The translations under genes were made by a program, and so were the position numbers. A stretch of DNA of 64,000 nt, from NCBI RefSeq assembly GCF_024298965.1, contig NZ_CP085193.1:496001-560000 (forward strand), in the 5' to 3' direction. Under the pieces are notes generated by a model. It had not been told where the DNA came from. It saw nothing but the letters and a program-made list of their open reading frames with translations, and searched no databases. This DNA comes from Streptomyces rapamycinicus NRRL 5491 (GTDB taxonomy: Bacteria > Actinomycetota > Actinomycetes > Streptomycetales > Streptomycetaceae). Shown here piece by piece: positions 56,129 through 64,000 of this stretch; the stretch's first letter is position 1, and every line of letters begins with the position of its first letter.

Positions 56129-56375
56129 GCTGGAGCGGCGCACGTCACACTGCACGTGATCGACCAGGGCCCCGGCATGAACGAGAGCGAACGGCAGCGC
56201 GCCTTCGACCGCTTCTGGCGCGCCGCCGACGCCTACCACGACGGCACCGGACTGGGCCTGCCCATAGTCCAGCAGCTCACCCGTGCCGGCGGCGGCGACG
56301 TCCCCTGGACGCCGCACCCGGCGGCGGCCTCGACGCCCTTGTCCGCCTCAAACCGGCCGACGCCCACCGTCCACC
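56129..56375 (+). pseudogene. Histidine kinase C-terminal fragment, frameshifted
   Basis: The frame reads VIDQGPGMNESERQRAFDRF then GTGLGLPIVQQLTRAGGG, the G1, F and G2 boxes of a HATPase domain. After GGG the family sequence continues in another frame as LDAAPGGGLDALVRLKPADA, the typical kinase end, so a frameshift lies near 56305. The sensor and dimerisation parts are absent. Confidence 0.75.
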
Positions 56376-56507
56376 CGCCGCCCACGCACCGCCACCCGTG
56401 CCCGACACGAGGCCACACCGCCCGCACGGACGGGCTGAAGTCTTCGAGATCACGGGCTCAGGCGCGCGTCACGCGTCCTTGCCAGGGCCGGTGCGCGGCC
56501 GCTTTCC

Positions 56508-56660
56508 GTTCCAGCGGTGCTGTTGCGCAAGTGGGCCGGCAAGGGCGCCGAACTGTTGGTGCTCCGCCACGAGAACGCGGTGCTACGCAGGCAGCTTGCC
56601 GTACGAGTGGCGGAGGGGTTGTGCGTCGCGACGCCGTCCTCGCTGATGGCTCGGCCGCGC
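56508..56660 (+). mobile_element. IS transposase/integrase N-terminal remnant
   Basis: A plus frame reads LLRKWAGKGAELLVLRHENA then VLRRQLAVRVAEGL, the conserved start of rve-type (IS481/IS3-like) integrase proteins (usually AELLVLRHENAVLRRQ). The DDE catalytic domain is missing and no terminal repeats were found. Confidence 0.65.
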
Positions 56661-56813
56661 TGAGGACAGGTCGGCGCTCCGGCTGGCGCGAGAGAACCCC
56701 CGCCGCAGCGGGCCGACATGGCATGAGCTCCGGGGTATTCGCCGACACGGTGATCGTCCGCACGACGGAACGCCGGCCCACCCCTCACGGACCTGCTCGT
56801 CAGGACAGGCCCG

Positions 56814-57827
56814 TCAGGCGCTGGCGCGGGTGACCAGGCGGGTGGGCAGGATCAGCGGGGTGGGATCCTGTCCGCTGATGAGTGCGACGAGCATGCGCGC
56901 CATCTCCCGGCCGAGAGCCGCTATGGGCTGGTGGACGGTGGTGAGGGGCGGATCGGCGATCTGGGCGACGGCCAGGTCGTCGAAGCCGACCACTGCGACG
57001 TCGACGGGGACCACTCGGCCTGCCTCGCGCAACGCGCGCAGCGCTCCCGCGCCCATGTTGTCGTTGGCGGCGAACACCCCGTCCACGCCGGGGTGGTTCG
57101 CCAGCAGTGCGGCCATGGCGGCGGCTCCGCTGGGCTCGGTGAAGTCCCCCTCCTGCGGCGGGAGCGGATCGAGGCCGGCCGCCAGCATGGCATCCCGGTA
57201 TCCGCGGTACCGGGCGCGTCCGACCTCGGTGTCCAGACGCCCGCAGATCGCGGCTACGCGAATCCGGCCGCGAGAGACCAGGTACTCGGTCGCCTCGCGC
57301 CCTCCACCGACGTTGTCGACGTCCACGTACCACCGGGGAGTTGTACCGACCGGGCGTCCGCCGAACACGACGGGCATCTCCGCCTCCTCGGCCATATGGG
57401 CCAGCGGATCGTGCTCACGCAGCGCCATCAGCATGGCGCCGTCGGCGCCCTTGGACCGGAGGAGCTCCCCCACCCGCTCGCGGCTCCGGTCGGAAGCGGC
57501 CAGGCACAGCATCAGATGCAGGTCGGCCTCCTCCAGAGCGGCCGACGCTCCCACGATCACCTGGGCGAAGAACGGATCCGCGAAGATCGACGGGTCCTCG
57601 CCGGAGACGACCAGGGCGGCCGCTCCTGTCTGGCGGGTGGCCAGAGCGCGGGCGGTCGGATTGGGTACGTAACCGAGTTGCCGGACGGCCCGCTCGACCG
57701 CCTCGCGTTTGGCACGGCTGACGTGCGGTGCGTTGTTGATCGCGCGGGACGCCACGGAGCGGGAGACGCCGGCGAGTTCGGTCACCTCGTCGAGCGTCGG
57801 CTGCCGACGGGGCGCGTCTTCCGCCAT
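56814..57827 (-). CDS. LacI-family regulator, CebR-like
   Basis: A 337-residue LacI regulator. The HTH is TLDEVTELAGVSRSVASRAI then NNAPHVSRAKREAVERAVRQ, followed by LGYVPNPTARALATRQTGAA and a periplasmic-binding-like sensor core that ends VDVAVVGFDDLAVAQIADPP then LTTVHQPIAALGREMARMLV. Its neighbour is a GH6 cellulase and the intergenic region holds three TGGGAGCGCTCCCA-type sites, the operator known for the cellobiose-responsive repressor CebR, so a CebR-like role on celA and itself is likely. The regulator core differs in detail from any sequence I can place exactly. The start at 57827 is 117 bases from the first operator. Confidence 0.88.
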   Translation of the reverse strand: MAEDAPRRQPTLDEVTELAGVSRSVASRAINNAPHVSRAKREAVERAVRQLGYVPNPTARALATRQTGAAALVVSGEDPSIFADPFFAQVIVGASAALEEADLHLMLCLAASDRSRERVGELLRSKGADGAMLMALREHDPLAHMAEEAEMPVVFGGRPVGTTPRWYVDVDNVGGGREATEYLVSRGRIRVAAICGRLDTEVGRARYRGYRDAMLAAGLDPLPPQEGDFTEPSGAAAMAALLANHPGVDGVFAANDNMGAGALRALREAGRVVPVDVAVVGFDDLAVAQIADPPLTTVHQPIAALGREMARMLVALISGQDPTPLILPTRLVTRASA

Positions 57828-57943
57828 GAGTCATGAGCCCTTCCCTCTCGATCGGACGGGATGCGCCTCCCCCGGCTCATGCCGCTGCCGCCCGCCCGGT
57901 GGGCGACGGAGGACGGGTACGGAGCCCTCAGGCACCGGAGGAC

Positions 57944-57957
57944 TGGGAGCGCTTCCA
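57944..57957. promoter_or_regulatory. CebR-type operator, regulator-proximal
   Basis: TGGGAGCGCTTCCA differs from the palindrome TGGGAGCGCTCCCA at one position. It lies 117 bases upstream of the LacI-family gene and probably serves autoregulation. Confidence 0.8.
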
Positions 57958-58076
57958 ATTATGGGACTGTAGAGCCTTGTCCTCGCCCTGTGAAGGGCGA
58001 GTTGTACGTCGACCCTTGACAGCTTGACCAGCCAGCAACACCATACCGACCACACCCCAGGTGCTCTCGGTGCTGT

Positions 58077-58105
58077 TGGGAGCGCTCCCAGTGGGAGCGC
58101 TCCCA
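58077..58105. promoter_or_regulatory. Tandem CebR-type operators before the GH6 gene
   Basis: Two perfect 14-bp palindromes TGGGAGCGCTCCCA at 58077-58090 and 58092-58105 are separated by one base, so centres are 15 bp apart. They stand about 150 bases upstream of the cellulase start. A TTGACA at 58016-58021 is a possible -35 element upstream of them. Confidence 0.88.
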
Positions 58106-58252
58106 ACACCCGCTACCGAACTTCGGACCTGTCGTCCCTGCCGGAGATTCGTCGGCACAAGGGGGCGTTGTACCACCGCACTTCCTCAGCGCGTCGCTCG
58201 CTCATGACCAAGAGCGTCCGGCACATCCCTGTCAGGAAACCGAGGTACAGTC

Positions 58253-59218
58253 ATGCGCCACAGACTCCGCGCCCTGATGACAGCGCTCTTCGCTCTGCCG
58301 CTGGCGCTCGCCATCGCACCGTCCGCCCACGCGGCCGACCCGACCACCATGACCAACGGGTTCTATGTGGACCCCGACTCCAGCGCGAAGAGGTGGGTCG
58401 CCGCCAACCCCGGCGACGGCCGGGCGCCCGCGATCAACGCCTCCATCGCCAACACCCCGATGGCCCGCTGGTTCGGCTCCTGGAGCGGCACCATCGGCAC
58501 CGCCACCGGCGCGTACGTGGGCGCCGCGGATCATGGGGACAAACTGCCCATCCTCGTCGCCTACAACATATACAACCGCGACTACTGCGGCGGGCACTCC
58601 GCGGGCGGGGCCGCTTCGCCATCCGCCTACGCGACCTGGATCGCCCAGTTCGCCGGCGGGATCGCCAACCGCCCGGCTGTCGTCGTCCTCGAACCGGACT
58701 CTCTCGGGGACTACGGTTGCATGACCCAGGCTCAGATCGACGAACGCGAGGGCATGCTCACCGGCGCCCTCGCCCAGTTCAGCCGCCAGGCCCCCAACAC
58801 CTGGGTCTACCTCGACGCCGGCAACCCGGGCTGGGCGGACCCGGCGACCATGGCCCGGCGCCTCCACGAAGCCGGCCTTCGACAGGCCCACGGCTTCTCC
58901 CTCAACGTCTCCAACTACTTCACCACGAGCGAGAACACCGCCTACGGCAACGCCGTCAACAGTGAACTCAACGCCCGCTACGGCTACACCAAGCCGTTCG
59001 TCGTCGACACCAGCCGCAACGGCAACGGCTCCAACGGCCAGTGGTGCAACCCCTCAGGCCGCCGTATCGGCGCCCCCACCCAGCTGGGCGGAGGCGCCGA
59101 GATGCTCTTGTGGATCAAGACCCCGGGCGAGTCCGACGGCAACTGCGGTGTCGGAGCCGGCTCCTCGGCCGGACAGTTCCTCCCCGAGGCCGCCTACAAG
59201 ATGGTCTACGGCTACTGA
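58253..59218 (+). CDS. GH6 endoglucanase (cellulase), catalytic domain only
   Basis: A 321-residue secreted GH6 beta-1,4-glucanase. The signal peptide is LRALMTALFALPLALAIAPS with cleavage near AHAA. GH6 landmarks: VAYNIYNRDYCGGHSAGGAA, AVVVLEPDSLGDYGCMTQ (catalytic Asp), YLDAGNPGWADPATMARRL, FVVDTSRNGNGSNGQWCNPS and the end LLWIKTPGESDGNCGVG with the second acid. There is no cellulose-binding module or linker, unlike many Streptomyces cellulases. Expression should be controlled by the CebR-like repressor through the tandem operators upstream. A 13-bp stem hairpin follows nine bases after the stop. Confidence 0.95.
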   Translation: MRHRLRALMTALFALPLALAIAPSAHAADPTTMTNGFYVDPDSSAKRWVAANPGDGRAPAINASIANTPMARWFGSWSGTIGTATGAYVGAADHGDKLPILVAYNIYNRDYCGGHSAGGAASPSAYATWIAQFAGGIANRPAVVVLEPDSLGDYGCMTQAQIDEREGMLTGALAQFSRQAPNTWVYLDAGNPGWADPATMARRLHEAGLRQAHGFSLNVSNYFTTSENTAYGNAVNSELNARYGYTKPFVVDTSRNGNGSNGQWCNPSGRRIGAPTQLGGGAEMLLWIKTPGESDGNCGVGAGSSAGQFLPEAAYKMVYGY

Positions 59219-59227
59219 TCCAGTACT

Positions 59228-59268
59228 CCCGTGGCCTGGTTCCCCCCGCCCCGCGACCGGGCCACGGG
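59228..59268 (+). terminator. Hairpin terminator after GH6 gene
   Basis: CCCGTGGCC (59228-59236) pairs with GGCCACGGG (59260-59268), and the stem extends inward four more pairs (one G-U), leaving a 15-base loop. It begins nine bases after the stop. No U-tract. Confidence 0.8.
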
Positions 59269-59315
59269 CACACCTTGATCAGGCTCCGGGCTGCCCGCGA
59301 ATCTCGCGAAAGGTA

Positions 59316-59343
59316 TTGACGCCGCCCACCGGTCCCCTACCAT
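59316..59343 (+). promoter_or_regulatory. Candidate promoter before the broken GH43-type gene
   Basis: TTGACG and TACCAT are spaced 16 bases apart. Just downstream (59351-59385) the motif TTCGA or TCGAT recurs four times at about 10-base spacing and includes the palindrome CGATATCG, suggesting an operator. This promoter seems to have outlived the gene it served. Confidence 0.5.
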
Positions 59344-59468
59344 CCAGATTGCTCGATACTTCGACCCTTGTTCGATATCGCGAACACAGCACAGCTGCTC
59401 CACTCGCACAGCAGGACACTTCCGGGCCACGCCACCGGAACGACCGAGCCGCAAGGAGCACGCCACAC

Positions 59469-59840
59469 ATGCGCATGTCATGGTCGCATCAGTCCTCCCC
59501 TCGTCGCGCGCCAGCTGCCGCCACCGGCCGCGTCCAGGGCCCCACCTCCACCGCCACGGTCCAGCTCGACCACTCCGCGACGCGGGACGGCACACGGGCC
59601 GGACTCGCGCTACCGCGCAACCCTCCGCGTGGATCGGTGTCAAGCGCGAGGGCGGAACGAGCCGGGTGGTGGAGGTCAGCGGGTCGACCATGGACAGCAA
59701 CCGGCACCGGGCGACGAGCTCATGAGCGCGGCCCGTTCCGGGCAGCCGCATCTGGCTGCGGGCGAGCGCGGACACCCCCGGCGGCGCGGCACACCGGGAC
59801 CTTCTCGTAGCCCTTGAGCCGTTCGGGTCCTCAGCTCCGT
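59469..59840 (+). pseudogene. GH43-type glycosidase C-terminal remnant with frameshifts
   Basis: Three frames must be joined to read the family sequence: GRVQGPTSTATVQLDHSATR then DGTRAGLAL; after a shift near 59615, SAWIGVKREGGTSRVVEVSG then STMDS; after a second shift near 59705, SRIWLRASADTPGG. This order is that of the C-terminal beta-sandwich of GH43 xylosidase/arabinofuranosidase proteins of Streptomyces. The catalytic propeller is missing; the ATG at 59469 follows the old promoter region directly. Clearly inactive. Confidence 0.72.
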
Positions 59841-60029
59841 CTCGGCCAAGGAATGTCATGAACAACGCAACCCGCACCGTCCCGCGCGAGCCCCGGTCTC
59901 GATCAGACCTCGAACGGCTCGCGGAGTACATGAGGGTCACCGTGCGGCGAGCTTCCACCACGACGAACCCGTCCGGACACCTCCGACGGGGCCAGCCGGA
60001 ACCACTTACTCAAGAATCAAGAGGTCCTC

Positions 60030-61052
60030 ATGCGCGGAGGAACTTTCAACCGCAAACGTCTATCTGTGATGCTCGGCGCCTCGGCTGCGGCCCTGGCCTC
60101 GTTGGCGGCGACGCTCGTCGCCAACCCGGCTCAGGCGGCCACCAGCGCGTGTTCTCTTCCATCGACGTACCGGTGGACGTCGACGGGCGTGTTGGCGCAG
60201 CCGGCCAACGGGTGGGTCTCACTGAAGGACTTCACCAACGTGGTGTACAACGGCAAACACCTGGTCTACGGGTCGAACGTGTCGGGATCGTCTTACGGCT
60301 CGATGAGGTTCAGTCCCTTCACGAACTGGTCGGACATGGCGTCGGCCGGCCAGACCGGGATGAGCCAGGCCGCGGTGGCGCCCACGCTGTTCTACTTCGC
60401 GCCCAAGAACATCTGGGTGCTGGCGTACCAGTGGGGTGCGTGGCCCTTCATCTACCGCACGTCGAGCGACCCCACCAACCCCAACGGCTGGTCCTCGCCG
60501 CAGCCGCTGTTCACCGGTAGCATCTCCGGCTCCGGCACCGGCCCGATCGACCAGACCCTGATCGGTGACGGCCAGAACATGTACCTGTTCTTCGCCGGTG
60601 ACAACGGCAAGATCTACCGAGCGAGCATGCCGATCGGGAACTTCCCGGGCAGCTTCGGCTCGTCGTACACGACGGTCATGAGCGACTCGACGAACAACCT
60701 GTTCGAGGGGGTGCAGGTCTACAAGCTTCAGGACCAGAACCAGTACCTCATGATCGTTGAGGCGATCGGTGCGAGGGGGCGCTACTTCCGCTCGTTCACG
60801 GCCTCCAGCCTGAACGGTTCGTGGACCCCGCAGGCCAGCAGCGAAAGCAACCCCTTCGCGGGCAAGGCCAACAGCGGTGCCACCTGGACCAACGACATCA
60901 GCCACGGTGACCTGGTCCGCAACAACCCCGACCAGACCATGACCATCGACCCCTGTAACCTGCAATTCCTCTACCAGGGCAAGTCCCCCTCCGCCGGCGG
61001 CCCCTACGACCAACTGCCCTGGCGGCCGGGCGTACTTACCCTACAGCGCTAA
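60030..61052 (+). CDS. GH62 alpha-L-arabinofuranosidase
   Basis: A 340-residue secreted GH62 enzyme. The signal peptide is [20 protein letters not shown] with cleavage near AQAA. The single five-bladed propeller domain has [20 protein letters not shown] (catalytic base Asp), [20 protein letters not shown] (second Asp) and [20 protein letters not shown] (catalytic acid Glu), all standard for GH62. It removes arabinose side chains from arabinoxylan. There is no extra binding module, while many homologues have a CBM13 or CBM2. AGAGG precedes the ATG. The broken GH43-type gene lies just upstream, so a xylan-degradation pair has been reduced to one. Confidence 0.95.
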   Translation: MRGGTFNRKRLSVMLGASAAALASLAATLVANPAQAATSACSLPSTYRWTSTGVLAQPANGWVSLKDFTNVVYNGKHLVYGSNVSGSSYGSMRFSPFTNWSDMASAGQTGMSQAAVAPTLFYFAPKNIWVLAYQWGAWPFIYRTSSDPTNPNGWSSPQPLFTGSISGSGTGPIDQTLIGDGQNMYLFFAGDNGKIYRASMPIGNFPGSFGSSYTTVMSDSTNNLFEGVQVYKLQDQNQYLMIVEAIGARGRYFRSFTASSLNGSWTPQASSESNPFAGKANSGATWTNDISHGDLVRNNPDQTMTIDPCNLQFLYQGKSPSAGGPYDQLPWRPGVLTLQR

Positions 61053-61280
61053 CTTCGCGCTTTCATCGGGTGGGCCACCCGCCTGTGGGCACCCCGCCGC
61101 ACGCGCGGGTGCGCCTCGGGCGGTGGTCCGACCCGCGGCAGGCCTGATGGCCGAAACGGCCCCCGGGGAATCCGGCGGGCCGTCACATTCAATCGAGCCC
61201 GGCGTCTCCTCCTCCACGGTGCCGGGTTATCCAGCGGCTGGGGCCGATGCTCGCGCTGGAGCCCGTCTCCCGCCCGGCCG

Positions 61281-61463
61281 ATGCCCCGAGCGGATGTGGA
61301 TCGTGGACGGCACCTCGAGGAGGACGACAATGCCGAGCACCGCAGGGTCCGTACCCGCGTGGAACACGTCATCAGCCGGAAGAACTACAAGATCTTCCGC
61401 GACTGCCGCCAGCGCGGCGACAGCCTCCATCACGCGGTCCAGGCCGTCGCCCACATGCAACCT
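61281..61463 (+). mobile_element. IS5-like transposase C-terminal remnant
   Basis: The frame reads RRVRTRVEHVISRKNYKIFR then DCRQRGDSLHHAVQAVAHM, matching the end of DDE (Tnp_4-type) transposases where VRARVEHVIGRMKNYKILRD is usual. One residue in RMKNY is missing and the last codons (NLALA) continue only in another frame, so it is decayed. The rest of the transposase and its inverted repeats were not found. Confidence 0.75.
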
Positions 61464-62106
61464 CGCCCTGGCCTCATGAGCAGACAGCCCCGCTCACGGG
61501 CTCTGACCTGCCCGAGCACAGCCGACGACGGAACACCTCGTCCTCGGTCTCGACACCGACCTTGAGGCGCGCCGCCGACTTCCATATCTCCCAAGTGGTG
61601 GACGAAGTGAAGGGCGTTCACTGCCGATTCCCCAAGGCCCATCTGGAATCGCCAAGGGAATAGCGGGCCACCGGCTTCGCCGGGACACAGGTCGGGGATC
61701 CGCACGGTCGACGCTGGATCTTCGAACGGGAAACGAGAATCGGGTGGCTGTCTCGGTCAGGAGGGGCGCCGGCCTACGGGTGGTTCCAGGGGCCGGAACG
61801 CCACGGCGGGCTGACCAGCGCAAAGGAAACATGGGATGGATCGGCTTCCGATTGAGGCAGACATGCCTATTGACAGTGTGAACGACCGGTGGAATCACTA
61901 TGGGACATGGGATGTCTGAGAGTACGGGCACAGCACTCTCTGCCCCCTTCCTCACACATTCAAGGAGCAGAATGCAGCTTTCATCTGTTTCGCTCCGGAG
62001 CCCTGCGGCTCGTCAACCACGCTTACCGACGGTCGCCTCCGTATGCGTGATGGCGCTGCTGACCATGTTGCCGGCGGCCGCGCCGACATGATCGGCATCC
62101 AACGCG
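61464..62106. other. No recognisable gene
   Basis: Short frames only. The stretch 61860-61990 (with GGACATGGGATGTCTGAG and a nearby hydrophobic SLRSPAARQPRL frame) may be what is left of the start and signal region of the glycosidase whose tail begins at 62107. Not supported enough to call. Confidence 0.35.
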
Positions 62107-62669
62107 ATGCGCGGCAACTGGGTGTGCTGCGTCATCCCGAACCTGACCGGAGTGCTCACCCAGAGCGGGGGCAGCTGGCAGCCGACCGGCAACTGGTGGG
62201 CGCTTCGGGACTACGCCGATATGACCGGCACCCTCGTGGACACGTCCGGCCAGGTCGGTTCGACGGCGATCTCGGCCTCCGTGGACCGCTCCGCCAAGCG
62301 AGCGGTGGCGGTCATCTGCGACTCGAACGGATACACCGGCGCCGCGTCCGTGACCTTCAGCGGGCCGGCGTCCCTGCCCTGGCTCGCGAACGACGGCGTC
62401 GTGCACGTCACCGTGCACCGCATCCCCGACCAGGCACCGCTCGGTGCCCCGCAGATCGTGTACGACCAGAACGTGAGCGCCTCGGGCGCTCGGTCACCGT
62501 GCCGTTCCCGTTCCGGGGCTCGCACGACGCGTTCGCCGTCCATCTGACGCCCGCCTCGTCCAGCGGCGGCGGCTTCGACATGTACGGCGACTCCGGCAGC
62601 ACCGGCACCGCGATCGACCAGTGGACCCCCAACGGGGGCGCCCCTTCATCCTCCGCTGACCGCGGCTGA
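62107..62669 (+). pseudogene. Glycoside hydrolase C-terminal remnant, frameshifted
   Basis: The frame encodes GNWVCCVIPNLTGVLTQSGG, SWQPTGNWWALRDYADMTGT and SVDRSAKRAVAVICDSNGYT, then HVTVHRIPDQAPLGAPQIVY. After SASG near 62486 the family sequence goes on in another frame, SVTVPFPFRGSHDAFAVHLT, ending in a stop at 62667. This is the C-terminal beta-sandwich part found in Streptomyces GH39-like or related glycosidases. The catalytic barrel is absent. A GTAIDQWTPNGG tail suggests a lectin-type module (ricin B-like) once followed. Confidence 0.68.
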
Positions 62670-62742
62670 ACGGACGCCCGTCCGCGAGTGGCCTCCGGCA
62701 ACCGTGGAGCCACGGCCACCACGAGCAGCACGACTCGCACGA

Positions 62743-62763
62743 GCACAGCACAGCACAGCACAG
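62743..62763 (+). repeat. GCACA pentanucleotide microsatellite
   Basis: GCACA is repeated four times plus one base, 65 bases upstream of the GH59 start. Such short pentamer runs are prone to copy-number change; no function is evident. Confidence 0.8.
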
Positions 62764-62827
62764 TCACCGTGCCCCATGGCCGGACCGGCGGCCACGGGAC
62801 GCCTCCGACCTGCGAAAGGAACCGACC

Positions 62828-64000
62828 GTGTCAGCATTCAGACGGCTGTTCCGGCGTCTGCGCGCCTCGACGGCCGTGCTCACGGGCCTCGTCCTGGCCG
62901 CCGGCGGCCTCGTCGGCACGGCTGCCGTGCCGGCCCAGGCAGCCACCTCCATCACGATCAACGGCGCGTCCGGCGGCCGCACCTTCGACGGCGTCGGTGC
63001 GATCAGCGGCGGGGGCGGCAACAGCAGACTCCTGATCGACTATCCCGAGCCCGAGCGCGGCCAGGTCCTCGACTACCTGTTCCGGCCCGGCTACGGTGCC
63101 TCCCTCCAGATCCTCAAAGCGGAGATCGGCGGCGACACCAACTCCACCTCGGGGGCCGAGCCGAGCCACCAGCACACCCGGTCCGACCTGAACTGCGACC
63201 GGGGCTACGAATGGTGGCTGATGGAACAAGCCAAAGCGCGCAACCCGGACATCAAGCTGTACGGACTCGCCTGGGGCGCGCCCGGCTGGATCGGCGGCGG
63301 GAACTTCTGGTCCACCGACATGATCAACTACCTGCTCTCGTGGCTGGGCTGCGCCAAGCAGCACGGGCTGACCATCGACTACCTCGGCGGGTGGAACGAG
63401 CGAGGCTACAACATCTCCTGGTACGAGCAGTTGCGCAGCGCGCTCAACAGCAACGGCTACGGCAGCACCAAGATCGTCTCGGCGGACTCCGACTGGGCCG
63501 TGGCGAACGACGTCAACTCCAACCCCGCGTTCGCCGCCGCGGTGGACATCATCGGCACGCACTACCCCTGCGGCTACCGGTCGTCCCAGTCCAACTGCTC
63601 GGTGCCGTCGGCCGCCACATCGTCCGGCAAGCAGCTGTGGGCCAGCGAGAACGGCTCCGACGACTACAATGCGGGAGCCCCCGCCGTGGCCCGCGGCATC
63701 AACCGCGGATACATCGACGGCCGGATGACCGCGTATCTCAACTGGCCGGTGGTCGCCGCGATCACACCCAACCTGCCGTACCCCACCATGGGGCTCGCCG
63801 TGGCCGCGCAGCCGTGGTCCGGGCACTACAGGATCGGCAAGAACGCCTGGGTGATGGCTCAGACCAGCCAGTTCACCAGCCCGGGGTGGAAGTACCTCGA
63901 CGCCTCCAGCGGCTACATCGGCGGCAACCGGAACAACGGCAGCTACGTCTCGCTGAAGTCCAAGAACAACTCGGACTACTCCACGGTCATCGAGACGATG
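62828..64000 (+). CDS. GH59 galactosylceramidase-family glycosidase, cut by window edge
   Basis: The frame opens with GTG at 62828 (GAAAGGA upstream) and is open for 391 codons to the edge. The signal peptide is STAVLTGLVLAAGGLVGTAA. The catalytic barrel has FDGVGAISGGGGNSRLLIDY, LKAEIGGDTNSTSGAEPSHQ, YLGGWNERGYNISWYEQ (acid/base Glu in WNE) and LWASENGSDDYN (nucleophile Glu), all aligned to animal GALC by eye. In mammals this family cleaves galactose from galactosylceramide; bacterial members probably act on beta-galactosides of plant or microbial origin. A lectin domain may follow beyond the edge. Confidence 0.9.
   Translation, partial: MSAFRRLFRRLRASTAVLTGLVLAAGGLVGTAAVPAQAATSITINGASGGRTFDGVGAISGGGGNSRLLIDYPEPERGQVLDYLFRPGYGASLQILKAEIGGDTNSTSGAEPSHQHTRSDLNCDRGYEWWLMEQAKARNPDIKLYGLAWGAPGWIGGGNFWSTDMINYLLSWLGCAKQHGLTIDYLGGWNERGYNISWYEQLRSALNSNGYGSTKIVSADSDWAVANDVNSNPAFAAAVDIIGTHYPCGYRSSQSNCSVPSAATSSGKQLWASENGSDDYNAGAPAVARGINRGYIDGRMTAYLNWPVVAAITPNLPYPTMGLAVAAQPWSGHYRIGKNAWVMAQTSQFTSPGWKYLDASSGYIGGNRNNGSYVSLKSKNNSDYSTVIETM

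Noticed and set aside
61067..61081. Palindrome CGGGTGGGCCACCCG after the GH62 gene
   Set aside because: The arms leave only one central base, so it cannot fold as a simple hairpin; operator role unsupported.
62743..62763. Short GCACA repeat as a CRISPR or binding array
   Set aside because: Units are five bases with no spacers; a simple microsatellite.

Overview
The window is high-GC actinobacterial DNA. The gene content points to Streptomyces: a complete coelichelin-type siderophore cluster with iron boxes matching the DmdR1/IdeR consensus, a cellulose regulator with TGGGAGCGCTCCCA operators, secreted polysaccharide-degrading enzymes, and overlapping start and stop codons throughout operons. 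The many broken genes and transposase scraps between intact operons suggest a chromosome arm rather than the core; that placement is inference. No tRNA, rRNA, CRISPR array or intact insertion sequence was seen.

Layout: 1-9.5 kb holds mixed metabolic genes: an MFS exporter cut by the left edge, a secreted serine hydrolase, a GNAT acetyltransferase, a TetX-like flavin monooxygenase, a P-loop kinase-like protein, a variant inositol-monophosphatase-family protein, and a three-gene operon (membrane protein, histidine kinase, response regulator). A decayed alcohol dehydrogenase follows, then a membrane-anchored glutaredoxin and an amidohydrolase. 11.6-34.3 kb is the coelichelin cluster in the order known from S. 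coelicolor: cchK (MbtH, frameshifted here), cchJ, cchI, cchH (trimodular NRPS), cchG, cchF, cchE, cchD, cchC, cchB, cchA. CchB hydroxylates and CchA formylates ornithine; CchH assembles the peptide; CchG/CchI are a candidate export heterodimer; CchF-CDE imports the ferri-siderophore; CchJ is an esterase. Four iron-box-like sites mark its promoters.

34.3-35.7 kb is a patch of truncated genes. 35.7-41.6 kb carries a SnoaL-like protein, a DUF1684 protein, a methyltransferase with a His-rich N-terminus, a cupin-HTH regulator, a thioredoxin-reductase-like CPYC flavoprotein and an MFS exporter, which may together form a dithiol or electrophile protection cassette. 42.8-50 kb is a sarcosine catabolic operon (glyA-soxBDAG) facing a GntR/FCD regulator. 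An Old Yellow Enzyme and a double-domain Lrp/AsnC regulator follow.

52.4-64 kb is a plant-polymer and polyester degradation region: a shortened pectate lyase and LacI regulator with overlapping start codons, a secreted PETase/cutinase-fold hydrolase carrying a discoidin-like module, a CebR-like regulator with three operators beside a GH6 cellulase, a GH62 arabinofuranosidase, and a GH59 galactosylceramidase-family enzyme cut by the right edge. Between them lie a GH43-type pseudogene, another glycosidase tail, a histidine kinase tail and two transposase remnants. The strongest points for follow-up are the PETase-like protein with two conserved cysteine pairs, the frameshifted MbtH gene, and the complementary degenerate ATPase motifs of CchG and CchI.
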